In this document: piece by piece, positions 43,526 through 52,000 of the stretch
Position numbering within the stretch: position 1 is the stretch's first letter
Layout: every line of letters begins with the position of its first letter
Source of the DNA: Fen-1258 sp041658245
GTDB taxonomy: Bacteria; Bacteroidota; Ignavibacteria; Ignavibacteriales; Melioribacteraceae
Reading direction: 5' to 3'
Length of the DNA stretch: 64,000 nt
NCBI GenBank assembly: GCA_041658245.1
Contig: JBBAAM010000014.1
Location: 1-64,000 of the forward strand
Position numbers and translations under genes: made by a program
Notes under the pieces: generated by a model
The model's input: only the letters and a program-made list of their open reading frames with translations
The model's database searches: none
What the model was told of the DNA's origin: nothing

Positions 43526-45508
43526 TCATTTAAGGAGCGAATCTGGAATTAATTTTTTTGTTTGCAGCATGTAATTATTGCGCCTTCTATAATCTGCAAA
43601 TTCATTTTCTATCTTGTTTTCCATTGTTTTATTATCTAAAGCAACAATACCTAAATCCTTCAATACTTTATAAAGCGTTTTATCAGAATAAAAATATTCT
43701 CCGTATAGATAATCAATAAGTTCATTTTTGTTTCTCATCAATGGGTATCTGTGAATATTTCTAAATTGTTTTGCCGTATCAAGACCTGATCCAATAAATG
43801 TTGAAAGAGAAATTTTTTCCATTTTGTATTGATCCGCTAAAAATGCTAAAAGCGTTGGGGTTATATCAAAATGTGAAGACACTGAAGAAAATTTTGCTGT
43901 GCGTTTTAGCATAGGAGAGTAAATTATTAACGGAACATGAAATCTGTCAACTTGGGTAGTGATCGGAATCTCGGGCATTCTATGATCACCGGTAATAATA
44001 AAAATTGTATTCTTAAAATCTTCTCTCTTTTTAAATTCATTAAAAAAATATCTGAATGCATCATCTGTATATAGAACCGTTGATAATATGTCTTTATAAC
44101 TTTTTATGCTTTTCATAACATCCGGGTCTAAGTTAAGGTCGGAATAGATTTCATCAAATTGTTTCCGGTAGCGATCTTGATTATCAACTATAAATGGTGA
44201 GTGCATAGAAAGAGTTAGAAAAATGTTAAGCTGGTTCTCCTGTTTTCCTGAATTAATTACTTTAAAACTTCGCTCTAATAAGTCTCTATCTCCATAGCCC
44301 CAGGAAAATCCACTTCCGGAGGATGGCATTCTTTTATAACCGGTACCAAAATTATTTTGATCAATTATTAAATCGGTATTTTGTTTTCGAAGGAACCGAT
44401 CCATGTCATCAAAACGTGCGTCTCCACCGTAATAAAAATTTGCTTTATAACCGGATTTTCTCAAATACTTTATTAAAGAAAAATGTGCAGGTTGGTTTTC
44501 GTTCAATTCTAAAAAACCTCTTTTGCCAAACGGAAGAGAGCCAAAGATAGACGGAAGGGCAGCAAAAGTTCTGCCTCCGGTACTCAAACAATTTTCCCAA
44601 TAGAGACTTTGTTTTGCAAGTGAATCTAAAAACGGAGTAAAGCTGCCCATATAAGCATTCTCGCCGGAATATCCTCTGCCTAAACTTTCGGTTATAATAA
44701 AAACTAAATTTGGTCTCTTCTCGCCACTGTTAAAAAAATTAGCTAATACATTTTTTGTGTTTTCTTCGTGAAGAAACGGGTAATTGCTATCTGTGTACTT
44801 AAAGAAAACTTCTTCTCCTTCGCCTGAATCAATATAATAATTGGAAACCGGCAGCTCGAGCTCTTTTTCAAAAAAATATGTATACGTTTTAGTAGTAAAA
44901 AAATCCAGCTTGTTTATTGCTAAATAATATTCTGATGTGTTTGAATAATTTTGCGGTTGGGGAGTAAGTTCGGTTCCAAAAATCAACGAGAAGGCAATTA
45001 GAGTGCAATAAAATTTTATTACGGTTAAATTAAATCGAATCTTTTGAAACAAAAATATTACTCCCGAAACAATACCAATAAACAAAACCAACAAAACAAA
45101 GTAGATGGGGTTTAATCCTCCCGCGGAAGTTACGGTTTGATTTATTTCGAACATTGAATAACCGAATAGATCAGAGCCGAGTGGGATCGAAGTCTTTGTA
45201 AAATATAAATCAAGCAAAAGATAAATAACTGTTGTTAATGTGAGTGAAGTATTCAGAACTATTTTTGATGTCTTCCGATGAATTAAATATAGAATTATAA
45301 ATACGATCCCGAGTAGAGCAGCAATTTCAAAAAAGATAGTTGTTTCAGAAAGGAACGATACAAACAAAAGATTTTTTTGGATGCCGCGCTTAATTATATT
45401 ATTCCAGACAAATAGAATTTCATAACCTCTGATCAGAAAAAAAACAAGCAGAACAGCAAGCGATGAAGAAGCAAAATATTTGAGCGCGTCTATCAATTTG
45501 TTTTTCAT
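43526..45508 (-). CDS. LTA synthase-type sulfatase-fold membrane enzyme
   Basis: The protein has 660 residues. Five N-terminal helices (to about residue 190) precede an alkaline-phosphatase-fold domain. LVFIITESLGRGYSGENAYM gives the metal site, STGGRTFAALPSIFGSLPF the nucleophile threonine, and IFIITGDHRMPEI the second metal site. Family members move phosphoglycerol or phosphoethanolamine to envelope polymers. In this locus it may modify the exported polysaccharide. It is 32 bases downstream of the GT2 gene. Confidence 0.88.
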   Translation of the reverse strand: MKNKLIDALKYFASSSLAVLLVFFLIRGYEILFVWNNIIKRGIQKNLLFVSFLSETTIFFEIAALLGIVFIILYLIHRKTSKIVLNTSLTLTTVIYLLLDLYFTKTSIPLGSDLFGYSMFEINQTVTSAGGLNPIYFVLLVLFIGIVSGVIFLFQKIRFNLTVIKFYCTLIAFSLIFGTELTPQPQNYSNTSEYYLAINKLDFFTTKTYTYFFEKELELPVSNYYIDSGEGEEVFFKYTDSNYPFLHEENTKNVLANFFNSGEKRPNLVFIITESLGRGYSGENAYMGSFTPFLDSLAKQSLYWENCLSTGGRTFAALPSIFGSLPFGKRGFLELNENQPAHFSLIKYLRKSGYKANFYYGGDARFDDMDRFLRKQNTDLIIDQNNFGTGYKRMPSSGSGFSWGYGDRDLLERSFKVINSGKQENQLNIFLTLSMHSPFIVDNQDRYRKQFDEIYSDLNLDPDVMKSIKSYKDILSTVLYTDDAFRYFFNEFKKREDFKNTIFIITGDHRMPEIPITTQVDRFHVPLIIYSPMLKRTAKFSSVSSHFDITPTLLAFLADQYKMEKISLSTFIGSGLDTAKQFRNIHRYPLMRNKNELIDYLYGEYFYSDKTLYKVLKDLGIVALDNKTMENKIENEFADYRRRNNYMLQTKKLIPDSLLK

Positions 45509-45540
45509 TACTTACAATCTTCCTTCGCTGAGTTTAACAT

Positions 45541-46947
45541 TTAAGAAGAAAAACCTTTCTTCTCCATGTGTCCCCATTTCCTGTCGCCAAAAAAATATTC
45601 TACAGAACCAACAAAACGATACCATAGTGTGAGCTGTCTATATCCAAAATTTTCTAGAACAGCAATTACAAACAATTCGATCAAGTACAGAGTGCTCGGA
45701 TATTTTCTAAATGTCAATTCTTCTAATATTACGGAGAGGAGAGACAACACAACCCCGTAAAGAATTGCTGCCGAAAACAATACAAGAGCAAAATTCAATG
45801 ATACCATTCCGAAGATCAATGAAATAAAAAAAATAATATAACCAATAGCTTCAATGATGGGTCCGAACATTTCAAAAAACACAAAATATGGAAACACTAT
45901 CATTCCTAATAATCTGTAACGAGGATTAAATAACAATTGTTTATGAAGCATAAGACTTACAATAGTACCTTTCTGCCAGCGTTTTCTTTGTCGTCCTAAA
46001 ATTTTTGTGCTTTCCGGTGCTTCAGTCCAGCAAACAGGATCCGGAATAAAAGAGATCAACGCTTTCGGATTTTCTTTTCGTAATAAGCGATGCATTCTTA
46101 CTATTATTTCCATATCCTCGCCAATACAATCTTTAAGAAATCCGTTCACTTTTATCAATTCACTTCTCTTAAAACAACTAAATGCGCCTGAGATAATTAA
46201 GATGCCGTCCATTATTTGAAATCCATTCCGACCAAACATAAACGCACGTATATATTCAACCACTTGAAATTTAGCAAGCCATGATTTTGGTAAATCTACA
46301 CTGGTTACATATCCTTTATTAATCTGACAACCATTTGCTATCCGAACAGTTCCGCCGACAGCAATTACGTTTTCGTTTTCAACGAAAGGATAGCTCATTT
46401 TCAGCAAGCTGTCTCTTTCAATGATTGAATCTGCATCGACTACTATTATTAGATCACTGTCGGAAATGTTTATGCCAACATTTATAGCATCGGCTTTGCC
46501 CCCGTTTTGTTTGTCAACAATCACCAAATTTTTGTGATTCTTGCAAATATAAACCGCATTAACCTTTTCGGTTGGAATATGATCGAACGGAAGATATGGT
46601 ACTGTAACTGCATCAAATTTTTCTTTTAGAATATTTAGTGTTTGATCTTTAGAGCCGTCGTTCACAACTATAATTTTATATTCTGGATACTCCAACTGCA
46701 GCAAAGCAAGGGTTGATGTGTATATTCCAGATTCTTCGTTATAGGCGGGAATAATCAGCGAAATTGATTTATATTTTTTTAATCTGAAAACATCTTTTAA
46801 ATCTTTGAACGCTTGATTGTTCAAATATCTTTTCAAATTAAAAAAAGATAGAAAGCTTAATAAAATATATATGCTTCCTATAGCAAGAAAATAAAGTAAA
46901 ATAAAATAATTAAAATATTGTATGATGCTTCTTATTATATCAATCAT
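45541..46947 (-). CDS. Processive GT2 glycosyltransferase (poly-sugar synthase type)
   Basis: The protein has 468 residues. One N-terminal helix, then the GT-A domain: IIVVNDGSKDQT, VVDADSIIERD (D,D,D), IGEDMEIIVRMHR (the ED base) and GRQRKRWQKGT (QxxRW). C-terminal helices form the channel. This is the order in cellulose, PNAG and hyaluronan-type synthases. It should make and export a linear polysaccharide from nucleotide sugars; the sugar is unknown. Its ATG overlaps the end of the HEAT gene by eight bases. Confidence 0.9.
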   Translation of the reverse strand: MIDIIRSIIQYFNYFILLYFLAIGSIYILLSFLSFFNLKRYLNNQAFKDLKDVFRLKKYKSISLIIPAYNEESGIYTSTLALLQLEYPEYKIIVVNDGSKDQTLNILKEKFDAVTVPYLPFDHIPTEKVNAVYICKNHKNLVIVDKQNGGKADAINVGINISDSDLIIVVDADSIIERDSLLKMSYPFVENENVIAVGGTVRIANGCQINKGYVTSVDLPKSWLAKFQVVEYIRAFMFGRNGFQIMDGILIISGAFSCFKRSELIKVNGFLKDCIGEDMEIIVRMHRLLRKENPKALISFIPDPVCWTEAPESTKILGRQRKRWQKGTIVSLMLHKQLLFNPRYRLLGMIVFPYFVFFEMFGPIIEAIGYIIFFISLIFGMVSLNFALVLFSAAILYGVVLSLLSVILEELTFRKYPSTLYLIELFVIAVLENFGYRQLTLWYRFVGSVEYFFGDRKWGHMEKKGFSS

Positions 46948-48007
46948 TTTCTAAAATTCTTTTCTCTATTATAATTCTTTTGGCAATAATTGATTCGATT
47001 TGACCGGACGGATTATTAGCATATTCCAATAATTTATACTCGCTCTTGTTTGAAAACTTATACATTGCTTTTGCTGCCGCTATTTTTACTTCCAGCTCGG
47101 GATCTAATATTTTTGTCATAATATTTTCTTCAAGTGAGGTATCGCCAATTTTACTAACTGCCTGAATCGCAGCAACGCGTATCTCCGGTTTAGAGTGTGA
47201 TAAGAAAAATCTAAGCGCATTTACAGAATCTAAATTTTCAACTTCACCTAAATATCTTATTGATTCGATGATAAGACCTTTGTCGCCACTGTAAAACAAG
47301 ATGTTTAAAATATTCTTCAGGGCGTTTGCATACTTAAAATGCCATAATAAGGTTATTATAATATAAATAATATCTGTTGATTTTTCCGTTTCTAGCCTTT
47401 TCGTCAATATCGGACATATAGATTGATCGAATTTTATGATCATTGACAAAATGCTTTCTTTCGTTAGATACTTCCTTTTTTTAGAAAGATCTAAAATAAG
47501 ATTGATGTTTTTATATGCGCTAAGATATGCCAGACTTTCAACCGTTGTTCTGAAAATTAACTCGTTAGGTGCCTTTAATGTTCTTACAAGAAGATCAACT
47601 ACTTCTTCTGTATTAATAAATCTTAAAAAGTAAATTGCTTCTACTTGTTTTTTTTTGCTGTGTTTATTCAGTTTGTTAATAAAATATTCGCGAAGACTTG
47701 TTTCTGTAATTAATTGTTTTAAGCGGTTTAAATCATCTCCCTTTAGATTAAACAAAAATGTCCTTAGATAAGAAAACAAATATCTGTATTTGTTTTTTGG
47801 TATTCGGGATATTAGCTCTTGAGGATTCAAGTTCGAGTAAAGATAGTCAAAGATATGATCTTGCCATTTAGAAATAAATTTTTCCTGCCGTTTATTTCTA
47901 ATATGATTTATGAGTCTAATGGTTAACACACTCGTCATAAAAAAATAAGCGCAGATCAGAAGTATGAATAGAGCTATCAGAATGTAAAAATTGTAACCGG
48001 TGGCCAA
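46940..48007 (-). CDS. HEAT-repeat protein with N-terminal membrane anchor
   Basis: The protein has 355 residues. One membrane helix (FYILIALFILLICAYFFMTSV) is followed by a charged linker and HEAT/PBS-lyase-type helix pairs (SKPEIRVAAIQAVSKIGDTS, LDPELEVKIAAAKAMYKFSN). It is the usual partner of GT2 synthases in such loci, possibly a scaffold between synthase and regulator. It overlaps the GT2 gene and follows the response regulator gene. Confidence 0.8.
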   Translation of the reverse strand: MATGYNFYILIALFILLICAYFFMTSVLTIRLINHIRNKRQEKFISKWQDHIFDYLYSNLNPQELISRIPKNKYRYLFSYLRTFLFNLKGDDLNRLKQLITETSLREYFINKLNKHSKKKQVEAIYFLRFINTEEVVDLLVRTLKAPNELIFRTTVESLAYLSAYKNINLILDLSKKRKYLTKESILSMIIKFDQSICPILTKRLETEKSTDIIYIIITLLWHFKYANALKNILNILFYSGDKGLIIESIRYLGEVENLDSVNALRFFLSHSKPEIRVAAIQAVSKIGDTSLEENIMTKILDPELEVKIAAAKAMYKFSNKSEYKLLEYANNPSGQIESIIAKRIIIEKRILEND

Positions 48008-48081
48008 TAAAACTCCGATCTAATTATTTTGAACAGAGCGACATAAATATATTTAGATAAAATATAATAAAATAGATTGGA

Positions 48082-48459
48082 TTACTTAAGAAGTGTTTTT
48101 TGAATTCTCAATAACAGCTCGGTTGTAGAAAAAGGTTTAGTAATATAATCCGCAGCCCCTGCCCGCAAGCATTCCAATATTGCGCTTTCATGTGAATGTG
48201 TGGATAACATTATTACCGGTATATCAGATATTCTTGAATCTGCTTTGATCTCTTTCAGTAAAGTAAGTCCGTCTATAACCGGCATCATCACATCAGAAAT
48301 TATTAGATCGGGTGTATCTCGAATCAGATACTCAATTACTTTTTCCCCATTAGAAAAACTTTTAACATCATAGCCCTCTTTAACAAGTTTGAATTTGATT
48401 AACCGAGAAATACCCTCGTCGTCTTCTATGATTACAATATTCTTGTTTTTTCTGGCCAT
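48082..48459 (-). CDS. Single-domain response regulator
   Basis: The protein has 125 residues. IIEDDEG (Asp13, Asp14), LIISDVMMP (Asp56, the phospho-acceptor), VIMLSTHS (switch threonine) and YITKPFS (lysine) are all present. There is no output domain, so it must act by protein contact. As the first gene of the HEAT-GT2-LTA synthase-like run, it may switch polysaccharide synthesis, as in other systems with a free receiver next to a synthase. Confidence 0.92.
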   Translation of the reverse strand: MARKNKNIVIIEDDEGISRLIKFKLVKEGYDVKSFSNGEKVIEYLIRDTPDLIISDVMMPVIDGLTLLKEIKADSRISDIPVIMLSTHSHESAILECLRAGAADYITKPFSTTELLLRIQKTLLK

Positions 48460-49073
48460 ACCTTATCGGTGGGATAAAATATTTTTAACTTGTGTCCAAA
48501 ATCCTATGAATAATTTACTTAATAAAAACAATTTTCCCAACAATAGTTATAGTCTGCTTGCTCACTAATACTTTTTGAAATAATTCATCTTTTTTTAATT
48601 TCATTACAGAAAGACAAAAATTAATATAGTTTAGTAATAGAAAGAATTTTTTTTCAAAAACTCTTCTAACATTTTAGAAAAATCATAAAGTTACAACTAG
48701 TTGGTTATAGAGCATTTACAAAAATTTCTGAAATTTAAATGGCAAAAATTATAGTGTTCGATTGTCCATTATGAGAAATAAATGCCTTTTATAAAGCAAT
48801 TCGTTAAAAATATTTTTCACCTGTAACCTTATCGTATTTTTTCTTCCAAATTTTGTTGTTCCTGCAATTTACATCTTAGGATTTTTAAGTAGGAAAAGTG
48901 GTCTTTTTCGCAATTTTCCTTTGACTCAATTTCTCCTACCGATATCATTTTGAAACAAATTCCATCCCGTTTAGACATTAAAAAGTTCGATTATGCTCTG
49001 AAAATCAAACTTACCTATGGCATTCGTATTGCCCTTCACTTACCACTTATAAGATCAAATTAGGAGAAAAGTG
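48460..49073. other. Gap without a gene before the adhesin
   Basis: About 610 bases, AT-rich, between the divergent response regulator and adhesin genes. It must hold both promoters. I see no coding frame, clear hairpin or RNA gene in it. Confidence 0.6.
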
Positions 49074-52000
49074 GTGAATACTTATACTAAACTGTTGTTG
49101 AGAGTGATCGTTTTTATATCACTTATATACGGTTTGTCAACTACCGTGTCTGCACAGACTAAAAAATTGCTTAGCGTGCAAGATTATACCAGCATTGCTA
49201 AAATTACCAGTAAAGCTGAGGGCACAGATCTCACTTTTACAAGGCCATATTCTCCGGGTGGATCCATGACAATTTTTGCGGGAGTTTTTAATGGAACGCT
49301 AAATTCGGTTACTAAAAAATTCTATTGTATCGATCTTTCACGTGATTTAGCTTACAGTCCCGCTGAATATTGGGATGAAGGATTTACACCGGCGCAGATA
49401 ACTTATATACTAAACAACTACTATCCACTTAAGACCAGTTACACAGGTAAACTTACTGATAATAATAAAGAAGCAGCAGCAGTCCAAATTGCAATTTGGT
49501 ATTTTAGCGATAATGTTAATGCTAATACTGTAACAGATGCAACCATAAAAACCAGAGCTCTTACAATTATAGCAGATGCAACATTAAATGCAGGAAATAC
49601 CAATCCTCTTGCAACTCTTCAAGTTATTCCTACAAATCAAACGGTTCCAGCAGGAACTCCGGCTTCATTTTATGTTCAAGCGATATCACTTTCAAATACA
49701 CCGGTTTCGGGAGTCACAATTCAGTTAACAACAACACTTGGAACACTTAGCACAACAAGTGTAATAACAGGCCCTGATGGCAAGACTCCAACAATTACTT
49801 TGAACTACGGCTCAAATGGAACGGCATCGGTAAAAGCAAAAGCAACTGTTGAAATTCCTCAGGGAACAAAGTACGTTCACAAAACAAATCCAAACGATCA
49901 TCAAAAACTTGTTCTTGCAACTCCAGCTACAGATGTAAAGGAAGTTTTTACAAATATTGAATTCACTTCATGTAAAAACACGATTGGCGATTTTGTATGG
50001 CACGATGCAAATGCAAACGGAATTCAAGATGATGGTTCATCATCGGGAATTGGAGGTGTAGTTGTTCAATTGCTGCAAGGAACAACTGTTAAACAAACAA
50101 CAACTACTGGGGCAACCGGGTTCTATCAATTCACAAATGTTGATAACGGAACTTATACGGTTCAAATTGCTACAAGCAACTTTACAGGAAGCGGTGCGTT
50201 AGCAGGAGGTTCGGCAAGCGAAAACTGGTTCATGACATTAAAAGGTCAAGGCGGTGATACTGCTAAAGACAGCGATGGCGATCCTTCAACAAATTCTGCA
50301 AGCGTAACATTAAACTGTGCAAATAATATGAAAATAGATTTTGGTTTTTTCAAAGTTTGTATCAGTTTACAAAAAACAGGTCCCGCTTCGGTCAATGTAG
50401 GCGATAAAATAACCTATTCGTTTACAGTTACAAATTGCGGCGATGTTCTATTAGCCGGCGGTGCAAGGGTTTATGATGCATTATTAAATCCAGCAGGGGA
50501 TCATCAAATCCAATATTTAACACTCACTCCTGGACAAAGTGCAACATTTACATATGATTACACAACAACGCCAAACAATTGCGGAAACTTGGTAAATAAT
50601 GCTTGGGTAATTGGTTTTCCGTCTCTAGGTGGATATAATTTTAATGGCGCAACGGTTCGCGCTGATGACAGCCATACTGTAAATGTTATTTGCAATGCTT
50701 CTATTGGCGATAAAGTCTGGATAGACACAAACGGAAACGGTTTACAAGATTACGGTGAAGTTGGAAAAAGCGGTGTTACAGTAAAACTATATGATTGCAA
50801 CGATAACCTAAAAGGAACAACAACAACAAACACAAGCGGTAATTATTTGTTCAATAATTTAATCCCAGGCAGTTACTACGTAAAATTTGATTTGCCGACA
50901 GGATTTTCATTCACAACAAAAGATGCCGGAAACGATGCTATTGATTCTGATGCTGATCCGATAACCGGCAAAACAATTTGCACAACATTAAGCGCCGGTG
51001 AAAATGATTTAACTTGGGATGCAGGTTTGAAAGAGTGCAAAAACAAGATCGGCAATTTTGTTTGGCACGATGCAAATGCAAATGGTATTCAAGATAATAA
51101 TGAGCCCGGTATTCAAGGTGTTGTAGTAGAATTGTTGAATAGTGCCGGTGGTTTAATTATCACCACTACTACAGTTGCTAACGGTTATTATGAATTTGCA
51201 AACTTATCGAACGGAACTTACGGAGTAAGAGTAGCTAATTCGAATTACCTTAGCGGTGGGGTCCTGTTCAGCACAGCACAAACAAAATGGTACGCCACAA
51301 AGAAGAATATAGGAAGCGATGATACAAAAGACAGCGATGCTCTGAAGAACGAAAGCGTTTCTGTTACACTTTCTTGCGACGAAAATATAACCATAGATTT
51401 CGGTTTCTACAAAACTTGTGTAAGTATAACCAAAACCGCAGATAAACAAGTAGCTAAACCTGGCGAAGTAGTAAACTATACACTTACAGTTGAAAATTGC
51501 GGCGATATACCGCTTGCCAGTGGAGTAGATATTTACGACACAATGTTCCCGAAAGTCGGAAAGCCAAATCCACTCAATGTTAACCTTAACGCAGGCAATT
51601 TCTATGTAGTAAACTATTCATACACAGTAACGGCTGACGACTGCGATAAACCATTAAAAAATACAGCAAGGGCGGTCGGTCATCCGGCAGATGGATCTGC
51701 AGATGTTGAATTTACTGCCGATGTAACAGTAAACGTTGATTGCTCGCAATGTTCAAATAAGATTGGTGATTTTGTATGGCGCGATCTTAATGCCAATGGT
51801 ATTCAAAATACGGGCGAATCCGGAATCTCGGGTGTTTTAGTTGAGTTATTAATTGGTGGATCACCTTATAAAACAACTACCACTGACGGAACCGGTAAAT
51901 ATAAATTTGAGAATATTCCGAATGGAACTTATGAAGTTCGAATTGCCCCTTCTAACTATGCAATGGGTGGAGTTCTTTATAGCACATCACAAACAAAGTG

